This document shows positions 1-5,240 of a stretch of 5,802 nucleotides of DNA, piece by piece. How positions within the stretch are numbered: position 1 is the stretch's first letter; each line of letters starts with the position of its first letter. The position numbers and the translations under genes were made by a program. Under the pieces are notes generated by a model that was not told the DNA's origin, did not search any database, and was given only the letters and a program-made list of their open reading frames with translations. Location: positions 10,993 through 16,794 of the forward strand of contig PLNY01000182.1 in NCBI GenBank assembly GCA_003141915.1, given 5' to 3'. This DNA comes from Anaerolineae bacterium. GTDB lineage: Bacteria; Chloroflexota; Anaerolineae; Anaerolineales; Villigracilaceae.

Positions 1-27
1 CTATTCTAAAGTCGGTTATGAGCGTTG

Positions 28-56
28 ATTTTAGAACAAATTTTCTAATTCGTCAA
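28..56 (-). promoter_or_regulatory. Strong sigma70-type promoter firing leftward out of the window
   Basis: On the minus strand, TTGACG (56-51) is separated by exactly 17 nt from TAAAAT (33-28). Each hexamer has one mismatch to the consensus TTGACA/TATAAT. Transcription would start near position 21 and run off the left edge, so the controlled gene is not visible. The promoter lies 18 nt beyond the stop codon of the PIG-L deacetylase on the same strand, so the next gene could be transcribed independently of it. This is a sequence match only; a start site has not been shown. Confidence 0.5.
31..48. promoter_or_regulatory. Palindromic operator candidate inside the leftward promoter
   Basis: TTAGAACAAATTTTCTAA is an inverted repeat with perfect 6-nt arms (TTAGAA/TTCTAA) around 6 nt. 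It fills most of the spacer of the leftward promoter and covers three bases of its -10, the classic place for a repressor to act. On the minus strand the core reads GAAAATTTGTTC, one base from the Gram-positive LexA/DinR pattern GAAC-N4-GTTC. A further TTCTAA half-site lies at 4-9. An SOS-type operator is an inference; any dimeric repressor could use such a site, and AT-rich palindromes also arise by chance. Confidence 0.35.
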
Positions 57-60
57 GGTT

Positions 61-85
61 TTTAAATCCCATGTTTAAATCCCAT
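61..85. repeat. 13-nt tandem duplication across the PIG-L stop codon
   Basis: The unit TTTAAATCCCATG (61-73) is followed directly by a second copy (74-85) lacking only the last base. The right-hand copy contains the last codons and the TAA stop (77-75) of the minus-strand PIG-L gene; the left-hand copy is outside the gene. It looks like a recent slippage duplication at the gene end and leaves the reading frame intact. Confidence 0.8.
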
Positions 86-920
86 CAAACAAATCTTTTG
101 TCACGCGGAAATTTCCATCGACCGGCGGATAAGCCCGCATGAAATTTTCGTATTCGCCCATCAGACGCGTGGCCACGCCCATCAGACCTCGGCGCATCTG
201 GACTCCGCCTTGAGAGGCGTGACAAGCTCCGGCTTCGGCTTTGACTTGTGACACAGAACTGATGTTGACTTTTACATGGGTTGGAAAATCAAACTCTACC
301 AACGCTTTGAGATCAATATCTTTATTGCGCCCGAACTTGCGCGGATCGACTCCGACGATGGGCATAAGACGCGTCACGAAGCGCAGGAAGCGGTGCGGGA
401 AAACGTGAAAGTATAACGCCCGCGCTTTAAACGGCGATCCGCTTTCGGGATGGAAGGAAGCGTCATCTGATTTTTCAAAGGCAAGCGCTGTCGCTTGTTG
501 AATGTGAATATGGTCAGGATGACGATATCCGCCAATCGGGTCGAACGTTAAAACAATATCCGGCTTGAGTTCGCGAATATATTTGACTACTTTTCCCGCG
601 ACTTCATCAATCGAATGATTGATCTGCGCGTCGGGATGTTTATTATCTTCCATGCCCGGCATCCCCGAATCGCGATAATCCAAAAAGAAAACATCCTTCA
701 ATCCCAAATGCTCCGCCGCGCATCGAAGTTCCGCCTCGCGCAGTTCGCCAATGCTTTTATAGTTTCGCATGTGCTCGGGATCTACTGTACCCACTTCGCC
801 GCGCGTCGCGCAAACATAATATACATCACACCCGTTGCGCGCATAAAGGGCTAACGTGCCGCCCATTCCAAAAGATTCGTCGTCGGGATGCGCAAGAACA
901 GAAAGAATTGTTTTAGTCAT
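75..920 (-). CDS. PIG-L/LmbE-family zinc-dependent deacetylase
   Basis: This predicted 281-aa cytoplasmic protein belongs to the PIG-L (LmbE) family, which removes acetyl groups from N-acetylglucosamine-containing small molecules or sugar conjugates. The signature AHPDDE is at residues 10-15, with H11 and D14 as zinc ligands and D13 the likely general base by analogy with MshB. The second motif GGYRHPDH (130-137) supplies the third zinc ligand H137 and the catalytic-type H134. REAE (61-64) is also typical. The frame is open for 25 codons further upstream (to 995), but I chose ATG 920 because it directly precedes the family's N-terminal strand TKTILSVLAHPDDE and has GAGG (928-925) four bases before it. 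Two consecutive copies of a 13-nt unit overlap the stop. The natural substrate cannot be told from the sequence; no thiol-biosynthesis or glycan genes are adjacent. Confidence 0.93.
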   Translation of the reverse strand: MTKTILSVLAHPDDESFGMGGTLALYARNGCDVYYVCATRGEVGTVDPEHMRNYKSIGELREAELRCAAEHLGLKDVFFLDYRDSGMPGMEDNKHPDAQINHSIDEVAGKVVKYIRELKPDIVLTFDPIGGYRHPDHIHIQQATALAFEKSDDASFHPESGSPFKARALYFHVFPHRFLRFVTRLMPIVGVDPRKFGRNKDIDLKALVEFDFPTHVKVNISSVSQVKAEAGACHASQGGVQMRRGLMGVATRLMGEYENFMRAYPPVDGNFRVTKDLFDGI

Positions 921-943
921 ATCGCCTCGTTTATGGTTTGATA

Positions 944-949
944 AGTATA
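944..949 (-). promoter_or_regulatory. Candidate -10 element for the PIG-L gene
   Basis: TATACT on the minus strand (949-944) would start transcription near 937, giving a leader of about 17 nt that carries the GAGG ribosome site. The hexamer 17 nt upstream is TTTCAT, a poor -35. The site lies between the hairpin that ends the upstream operon and the chosen start codon, which also supports ATG 920 over an upstream start. Confidence 0.35.
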
Positions 950-1042
950 ACGCTAAAGCAGACGAGATGAAATTTGAAACCCTTACCACCCACACAAAGA
1001 CAATTATTGGAGAAGATCGGCGCTGAAGAGGGCTTAATCAAT

Positions 1043-1070
1043 AAAGGTTGTCACGATCATGGCAACCTTT
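1043..1070 (-). terminator. Terminator-like hairpin after the phosphatase gene
   Basis: AAAGGTTG (1043-1050) and CAACCTTT (1063-1070) form a perfect 8-bp stem with a 12-nt loop, 16 nt beyond the phosphatase stop codon. Read on the minus strand it is followed by TTTATTGATT-like sequence (counting the stem's own Ts), a weak U-rich tail. It plausibly ends or attenuates the kinase-phosphatase transcript before the PIG-L gene. The short stem and poor U-tract make it a weak terminator. Confidence 0.5.
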
Positions 1071-1086
1071 TCCAATTCAATATAAT

Positions 1087-2328
1087 CTATTTTTTTGCGA
1101 CATGAATGGCGACCAGCGTCACATCGTCATCTTGTTTTGCGCCCTTTTGATAACTCATCAACGTATCGAATAATTTATCGCAGACTTGTTGAGCCGAAAG
1201 TCCAACAAGTCCGCTCAAGGTGGATTTGATGCGTTCGAGACCGAATGCTACACCCTTCGGGTCGCGGCAATCGGTCATGCCGTCAGTGAAAAGAACGAGC
1301 GTGCTTCCAGGTTCGAGGGTAACGGTGTGCTCATCGAGTGTGATCGAATCCCAAAGTCCGAGAGCCATTCCAGGCGCGTGTGAGACGCGCTCGACTTTTC
1401 CGTCTGGTGACAAAATCAATGGCGGTTCATGTCCGGCGCGTGCGTAAGCAAATTCGCCGGTCGCTGAATTCAAAATGCCATATAAAGCCGTGACAAATTG
1501 CGCCGACTTTTCCAAATGAGTGATGTGGCGATTGACCAAATCCAGCACCGCGCCGGGCGGCAGGCCGGCGTCCGCTTCGGCCATGATGAGCGCATGAGCG
1601 CGCGCCATGAAGATCGCAGATGGGATGCCTTTATCGGCCACATCACCAATCACAACACCAATCCGATCCGCGCCGTTTTCAAACACATCATAGAAGTCGC
1701 CGCCCACATGACGCGCCGGCAGGATACGCGCGCCAAAATCAAAGCCTTCAACCGATGGAAGTTGATTGGGCAGAATGCTCAATTGAATTTCCGCGGCCAC
1801 TTGAAGCTCGCGTTCGAGGCGTTCCTTCTCGATCAGTTGCTCCTGCGCGGCTTTGAGTTCATCATATGCTTTTTGCAACTGGCGGTTCTTTTCGCTCAGA
1901 TCGCGAAAGGAAGCTTCGTTTGTCGTACCGAGACGTTCGCTCAAAATCCGCACCATCGAATACGCCATCATGGGCCAGCGTTTGATGATCTCCCGAAACT
2001 TGTCATGGCTCATGACCCAGGTTCGTGTGCGCGTCTTTGCCCGGACGCTCGCGGTGCGCTTGCCCTCGGGCAGGATCAAACTCATCTCGCCGATGTATTC
2101 ACCAGAACCGCAGGTTCGCAACAACAACTCATCCGACGTGTCCGCGCCCAAGACAACTTCCAGCGAGCCGTCCATCACAACATAAAGCTCGTCGCCCGCA
2201 TCGCCTTCGCGAAAAATATACGCGCCCGCTTCATAAGCCTTGATGGGCAATTCATTCACCATCTCAAATAGTTCAGAAGATGGCACACCTTGGAAAAGCG
2301 GGATTTTTAGAAAGATGGATTCATCCAT
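1087..2328 (-). CDS. Cyclic-nucleotide-binding domain fused to a SpoIIE/RsbU-type PP2C serine phosphatase
   Basis: This 413-aa soluble signalling protein has a Crp-type cyclic nucleotide-binding fold (about residues 7-125). Its phosphate-binding cassette looks intact: GEYIGEMSL (76-84) and R91 in KRTASV. A Glu/Lys/Gln-rich helical linker, probably a coiled coil, covers about 143-180 and leads into AAEIQLSILP (178-187), the usual entry to the SpoIIE phosphatase domain (about 190-410). Metal-binding acidic motifs are present: GGDFYD (209-214), GDVADKG (228-234), FTDG (347-350) and DDDVTL (400-405), so it should be an active PP2C-like phosphatase. Such enzymes dephosphorylate anti-sigma antagonist (STAS) proteins; no STAS or anti-sigma gene is in the window, so the target is unknown. 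ATG 2328 lies 4 nt after the upstream kinase stop, with GAGAGG (2345-2340) inside the end of that gene at an 11-nt spacing. Confidence 0.93.
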   Translation of the reverse strand: MDESIFLKIPLFQGVPSSELFEMVNELPIKAYEAGAYIFREGDAGDELYVVMDGSLEVVLGADTSDELLLRTCGSGEYIGEMSLILPEGKRTASVRAKTRTRTWVMSHDKFREIIKRWPMMAYSMVRILSERLGTTNEASFRDLSEKNRQLQKAYDELKAAQEQLIEKERLERELQVAAEIQLSILPNQLPSVEGFDFGARILPARHVGGDFYDVFENGADRIGVVIGDVADKGIPSAIFMARAHALIMAEADAGLPPGAVLDLVNRHITHLEKSAQFVTALYGILNSATGEFAYARAGHEPPLILSPDGKVERVSHAPGMALGLWDSITLDEHTVTLEPGSTLVLFTDGMTDCRDPKGVAFGLERIKSTLSGLVGLSAQQVCDKLFDTLMSYQKGAKQDDDVTLVAIHVAKK

Positions 2329-2332
2329 AAAA

Positions 2333-2977
2333 TCAATTACCTCTCAAATCCACAACTTCCTTACCGGCCAGTTTATCTTGAATCCGTTGCACCACCACTT
2401 CCAAATGTTTGGGCTGGTGGACGAAATCCAAATCGTCCGTTTGGATGGTCAACACCGGGCAAAGGTCGAAAGCGGCCAGCCATTCGTTATAGAACGAATC
2501 AAGCAACGTCATGTAATCGGCAGTGATGCCGGTTTCCATATTGCGAGCGCGTTTACGAATCCGATTCATCAGCACCGATACCGGCGCTTTCAGATAGATC
2601 AACAAATCAGGGCGCGGCAAACTATTAATGACCAAATCAAAAAGACGCTGATAAGAAAGATAATCACGCTCAGCGAGATTCCCCATATGATGCAACGCAC
2701 GTGAGAAGATGTAAAAATCCTCGTAAATGCTCCGGTCGAGGATGGCGGAACGCGCATCCTGCGCGGCTTCGAGATATTGTTCGGCGCGATGGCCGAGAAA
2801 GAAGACTTGCAGGTGAAAAGCCCAGGAGTGCATATCCGCATAAAAGTCGGAAAGATACGGATTATCCGCCACCGACTCATAGCCGGTGTGCCAACCCAAG
2901 CGCGCGCCAATCCGCTCCGTCAGCGAGGTCTTCCCCGCCCCAATATTCCCGGCCACCAGCACCAGATGCTTCGCCAT
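2333..2977 (-). CDS. Deoxynucleoside kinase (dGK/dAK/dCK-type)
   Basis: This 214-aa protein belongs to the dNK family, which phosphorylates salvaged deoxynucleosides to their 5'-monophosphates with NTP. The P-loop GNIGAGKTS is at residues 10-18. ESVADNPYLSDFY (34-46) holds the catalytic-type E34 and the substrate-site region. LDRSIYED (80-87) contains the conserved DRS motif, and RIRKRARNME (139-148) is the Arg-rich LID that clamps ATP phosphates. The length fits the 200-220 aa bacterial enzymes, and nothing essential is missing. Which base is preferred cannot be read from sequence by eye. It is the first gene of an operon with the downstream phosphatase. No Shine-Dalgarno site precedes ATG 2977, and the -10 spacing predicts a leaderless message. 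Confidence 0.93.
   Translation of the reverse strand: MAKHLVLVAGNIGAGKTSLTERIGARLGWHTGYESVADNPYLSDFYADMHSWAFHLQVFFLGHRAEQYLEAAQDARSAILDRSIYEDFYIFSRALHHMGNLAERDYLSYQRLFDLVINSLPRPDLLIYLKAPVSVLMNRIRKRARNMETGITADYMTLLDSFYNEWLAAFDLCPVLTIQTDDLDFVHQPKHLEVVVQRIQDKLAGKEVVDLRGN
2340..2345 (-). promoter_or_regulatory. Ribosome binding site for the phosphatase, inside the kinase gene
   Basis: GAGAGG on the minus strand overlaps the penultimate codons (Leu-Arg-Gly) of the kinase and lies 11 nt before the phosphatase ATG at 2328. With only 4 nt between the genes, terminating ribosomes would sit on this site, so translation of the two proteins is probably coupled. Confidence 0.6.
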
Positions 2978-2983
2978 GTTTCA

Positions 2984-2992
2984 AGTATAGCA
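2984..2992 (-). promoter_or_regulatory. Extended -10 promoter giving a leaderless kinase mRNA
   Basis: On the minus strand the sequence reads TGCTATACT, an extended -10 (TGn plus TATACT, hexamer 2989-2984). Six bases (TGAAAC) separate the hexamer from ATG 2977, so normal -10 to +1 spacing puts the transcription start on the A of the ATG. This agrees with the absence of a Shine-Dalgarno sequence. No good -35 is seen, which an extended -10 can tolerate. Confidence 0.5.
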
Positions 2993-3044
2993 GAAAAGAA
3001 TCCATGAAACGCCGATACCTTCGGCCAAACTTTTAAATTCGGAG

Positions 3045-3050
3045 TACAAT
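3045..3050 (+). promoter_or_regulatory. Candidate -10 of the surface-protein operon
   Basis: TACAAT would give a start near 3057 and a leader of about 24 nt before ATG 3081. I see no convincing -35 at 16-18 nt upstream. It lies in the 103-bp divergent region shared with the kinase promoter; the two -10 elements are about 55 bp apart and point outward, so the same region serves both operons. Confidence 0.35.
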
Positions 3051-3080
3051 AGCGGCTTGCGTATTCAAGAAAGGATGAAA

Positions 3081-3746
3081 ATGCAAAAGATAAAATCCAT
3101 ATTAATTCTTATGATGACCGCCCTGGCGCTGGCCGCCTGCGGAGGAAATCAGGCCGCGCTGACTCCAACCGTCAGCGTTGCCGATGTTCAAACCATGGCA
3201 GTGTCTACGTTTGCTTTCGGCCTGACTCAAACCGCTCAAGCTATGCCAACCGTTGCGCCGATTAATACACCAACGCCCGCCAATACCGCTGTTGTCTTCA
3301 ACTCACTTTCGCCGCTCAACGCCAGCGGCACAGCAGAGACACCAGCGGCTGTATTAGGCAATCCAACCGCTTCATGTTATAGCTTGCATTTTATCAGCGA
3401 TGTAACCGTACCGGACAATACACAAATGAAGCCGGGAGAAAAATTTACTAAAACATGGCTGGTGGAGAATAATGGCAGTTGTGCCTGGCAATCAGGATTC
3501 AAGTGGACGGTGGTTGGCGGCGACCCAATGGGAGGTTCCACAGTAACGCTCTCCGAGACAGTGAATCCCAGCGCTCAATATCAAATCTCTGTGCCTATGA
3601 TTGCTCCAACCACTTCCGGCGCGGTAAAAGGAACATGGCGCATGTCTGATGCAAATGGAACAGCCTTTGGGGAATCCCCCTGGGTATTGATCGTTGTGGG
3701 ATCAGCCAGCGGCACCGCAAGCGTTACATCTACTCCCACACCTTAA
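3081..3746 (+). CDS. Lipoprotein with an NBR1-type Ig-like domain
   Basis: This 221-aa secreted protein starts with a signal peptide ending in the lipobox LAAC, with lipidated Cys at residue 20. A linker rich in Thr, Pro and Ala (21-97) contains the stalk motif DVQTMAVSTFAFGLTQT (35-51). The bacterial NBR1-like Ig domain covers about 99-206, with PGEKFTKTWLVENNGSCAW (118-136), GGDPMGGS (146-153) and TWRMSD...FG (185-197). Cys99 and Cys134 could form a disulphide outside the cell. The tail ends in TPTP. In eukaryotes this fold mediates protein binding in NBR1; its bacterial role is unknown, and surface binding or adhesion is only a guess. I prefer ATG 3081 over TTG 3057 or ATG 3075 because GAAAGGA (3069-3075) is well placed 5 nt before it and gives a compact signal peptide. 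It leads a probable three-gene operon. Confidence 0.88.
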   Translation: MQKIKSILILMMTALALAACGGNQAALTPTVSVADVQTMAVSTFAFGLTQTAQAMPTVAPINTPTPANTAVVFNSLSPLNASGTAETPAAVLGNPTASCYSLHFISDVTVPDNTQMKPGEKFTKTWLVENNGSCAWQSGFKWTVVGGDPMGGSTVTLSETVNPSAQYQISVPMIAPTTSGAVKGTWRMSDANGTAFGESPWVLIVVGSASGTASVTSTPTP

Positions 3747-3766
3747 AATTTGAAGCGCTCAATGAC

Positions 3767-3771
3767 GGAGG
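3767..3771 (+). promoter_or_regulatory. Strong ribosome binding site for the second Ig protein
   Basis: GGAGG lies 6 nt before ATG 3778 in the 31-nt gap between the paralogues. No terminator or promoter is visible in that gap, supporting co-transcription with independent, efficient translation. Confidence 0.7.
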
Positions 3772-3777
3772 CGCGGT

Positions 3778-4398
3778 ATGAACAAAAGAAATGTTCTAAT
3801 CACCATCATCCTGATCGCGCTTGCAGTGATCATGGCGGTTCTTTTGCGCGGCTCCACTCAAACGTTTCAGAATCTGATTCCAAATTTCAGTGATGTTCAA
3901 ACAGCGGCAGTGGCAACCTTCGCATCCAACCTGACCCAAACCGTGGCGGCGCACCCGACATCCACTCCAACCCTGACGCCCACTACCACGCCCACATTGA
4001 CATTGATTGATATTAATGCTACGGAGGCTAGCGCAACACCGACTCCCGCGTGTTATCATTTGCGCTGGATCAAAGATGTGACGGTTAAAGACTTTACGCT
4101 CATGACGCCCGGCGAAACATTCACAAAAACGTGGCTGGTGTCGAACAGCGGCACTTGCGTGTGGAAGCCGGGGTTTCGATTCGCTTTCTATGGCGGCGAC
4201 CCGATGGGAGGGTCGAATTACACGCTGGAGCAGCCTGTCAATCCCGGCGATCAAATTAATTTATCCATCTCAATGACCACGCCAAGCGGAACCGGTATCG
4301 TGATCAGCACATGGCGTATGTCCGACATAACCGGCTGGTTCTTCGGCGATGCGCTGACAGTAAAGATTGATCTTGGCGGCGAAACACCGACACCATAA
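3778..4398 (+). CDS. Membrane-anchored NBR1-type Ig-like domain protein, paralogue of the preceding gene
   Basis: This 206-aa protein has a short positive N-terminus and one hydrophobic helix (about residues 6-23). No Cys occurs before residue 92, so it is not a lipoprotein and is probably held by an uncleaved signal anchor. The stalk motif DVQTAAVATFASNLTQT (39-55) and a Thr/Pro linker (about 58-90) match the upstream gene's plan. The Ig domain (about 92-197) shows PGETFTKTWLVSNSGTCVW (111-129), GGDPMGGS (139-146) and TWRMSD...FFG (178-190). Cys92 and Cys127 keep the same 35-residue spacing as in the paralogue, and the chain again ends in TPTP. By eye about half of the Ig-domain residues are identical between the two, so they arose by tandem duplication followed by a change of anchor. 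The ligand is unknown. Confidence 0.88.
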   Translation: MNKRNVLITIILIALAVIMAVLLRGSTQTFQNLIPNFSDVQTAAVATFASNLTQTVAAHPTSTPTLTPTTTPTLTLIDINATEASATPTPACYHLRWIKDVTVKDFTLMTPGETFTKTWLVSNSGTCVWKPGFRFAFYGGDPMGGSNYTLEQPVNPGDQINLSISMTTPSGTGIVISTWRMSDITGWFFGDALTVKIDLGGETPTP

Positions 4399-4400
4399 AC

Positions 4401-4406
4401 AAGGAG
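4401..4406 (+). promoter_or_regulatory. Ribosome binding site for the cyclophilin gene
   Basis: AAGGAG sits 9 nt before ATG 4416 in the 17-nt gap after the second Ig gene. It fixes the start, which gives a positively charged N-terminus followed by a membrane helix. Confidence 0.7.
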
Positions 4407-4415
4407 AAATAAATT

Positions 4416-5114
4416 ATGGCAAGAAAGAATAGACGCAATGCAAAAGTCCAAAGCCCAAGCGGGTTGAGCAGTATTCAATGGGCAGGCATCACTGTGATCG
4501 TGGTCATCATTGCAGTTGCGGCTTGGTACTTCGTGACCAGCCAACAGCCAGCGCAAACATCCAGTGCGCAAACGTCCGCCGCGGTGGCGGCGCCGACCGC
4601 CAACAACCTGCAATGGTCCTCTCCGCCTCCGATGACGATTGAGACGACCAAGCAATATTTCGCCACCGTCAAAATGGCGAAGGGCGGCGAGTTCGTCATC
4701 CAGCTATATCCCGATAAAGCGCCGATCACGGTCAATAGTTTCGTCTTCCTGGCCCAACAGGGATTCTATAATGGCACGACGTTCCACCGCGTCATTGACG
4801 GCTTCATGGCGCAAGGCGGTGACCCGACCGGCACCGGCACTGGCGGACCCGGTTATCAATTCGTCAATGAAAAGAACGATCTCGCTTTTGACAAGCCCGG
4901 CGTGGTGGCAATGGCGAATTCGGGACCCAATACGAATGGAAGCCAGTTCTTTATCATGTTTGGGTCATATGGCCTATTGGAAAGCGATTACACCATCTTC
5001 GGACAAGTAATCAGCGGCATGGATGTGGTCAATGGCATCACCCGCCGCGACCCGCAAACCAATCCCACCTCCCCAGGCGACGCGATGGCAAGCGTGACAA
5101 TCTCGACCAAGTAA
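4416..5114 (+). CDS. Membrane-anchored cyclophilin-type peptidyl-prolyl cis-trans isomerase
   Basis: This 232-aa protein speeds cis-trans isomerisation of X-Pro bonds during folding. A basic N-terminus (MARKNRRNAK) is followed by one transmembrane helix (about 23-40), so the catalytic domain should face outside the cytoplasm, joined by a Gln/Ala/Ser/Thr-rich linker (41-66). The cyclophilin domain (about 82-232) has FHRVIDGFMAQGGD (123-136), which supplies R125, F130, M131 and Q133, equivalents of CypA Arg55, Phe60, Met61 and Gln63. MANSGPNTNGSQFFIM (166-181) supplies A167, N168, Q177 and F179. The positions of CypA Trp121 and His126 appear to be L187 and Y192, so cyclosporin binding is probably weak while catalysis should remain. 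It is the last gene of the run, 17 nt after the second Ig protein, and is followed by a terminator. The Pro-rich surface proteins upstream are plausible but unproven clients. Confidence 0.93.
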   Translation: MARKNRRNAKVQSPSGLSSIQWAGITVIVVIIAVAAWYFVTSQQPAQTSSAQTSAAVAAPTANNLQWSSPPPMTIETTKQYFATVKMAKGGEFVIQLYPDKAPITVNSFVFLAQQGFYNGTTFHRVIDGFMAQGGDPTGTGTGGPGYQFVNEKNDLAFDKPGVVAMANSGPNTNGSQFFIMFGSYGLLESDYTIFGQVISGMDVVNGITRRDPQTNPTSPGDAMASVTISTK

Positions 5115-5122
5115 AGCATAAC

Positions 5123-5158
5123 ATCCCCGACTTCCTTCGATATCGGGGATTATTTATT
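5123..5158 (+). terminator. Rho-independent terminator of the surface-protein operon
   Basis: ATCCCCGA (5123-5130) and TCGGGGAT (5143-5150) form a perfect GC-rich 8-bp stem with a 12-nt loop, followed by TATTTATT. It begins 8 nt after the cyclophilin stop, a normal place for an intrinsic terminator. The U-tract is interrupted but adequate. Confidence 0.75.
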
Positions 5159-5240
5159 AATCAAATCACAACCAGCGGCACGTCATATTCGCAGAGTATG
5201 CTAAAAGATCGTTTCTTAAAGACTTTTTCAGACCCGGAAG

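Noticed and set aside
1..65. Short plus-strand frames open at the left edge (ending at 28 or 65), considered as the tail of a gene entering from the left
   Set aside because: Only 8-20 codons are visible with no recognisable motif, and the strong leftward promoter in the same place argues against it.
30..72. A 13-codon minus-strand mini-ORF (MGFKNLDELENLF) just after the PIG-L gene, considered as a leader peptide or gene remnant
   Set aside because: It has no ribosome site, would start upstream of the leftward promoter, and is too short to be distinguished from chance.
921..995. A 25-residue N-terminal extension of the PIG-L protein starting at ATG 995
   Set aside because: The extension has no family similarity, contains a candidate -10, and the internal ATG 920 has GAGG before it and sits right before the conserved first strand.
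1498..2271. A 257-codon open frame on the plus strand, antisense to the phosphatase gene
   Set aside because: It lies entirely opposite a well-conserved phosphatase, has no recognisable domain or ribosome site, and has the His/Arg/Gln-rich composition expected from a codon-biased shadow frame.
2240..2704. A 154-codon plus-strand frame opposite the kinase and the start of the phosphatase
   Set aside because: It straddles two real minus-strand genes and has no family resemblance, so it is a shadow.
3057..3080. A TTG (3057) or ATG (3075) start for the first Ig lipoprotein
   Set aside because: The Shine-Dalgarno sequence GAAAGGA overlaps or follows these codons, whereas it is correctly spaced for ATG 3081, which also gives a normal lipoprotein signal peptide.
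4251..4655. A 134-codon minus-strand frame across the junction of the second Ig gene and the cyclophilin
   Set aside because: It is Arg/Gly/His-rich, has no domain, and is opposite conserved coding sequence on both sides.
4811..4850. GGDPTGTGTGG in the cyclophilin compared with GGDPMGGS in the Ig proteins as a possible shared motif
   Set aside because: The cyclophilin string is the normal QGGD...GTGG of that family, and the Ig string belongs to a different fold, so the likeness is chance.
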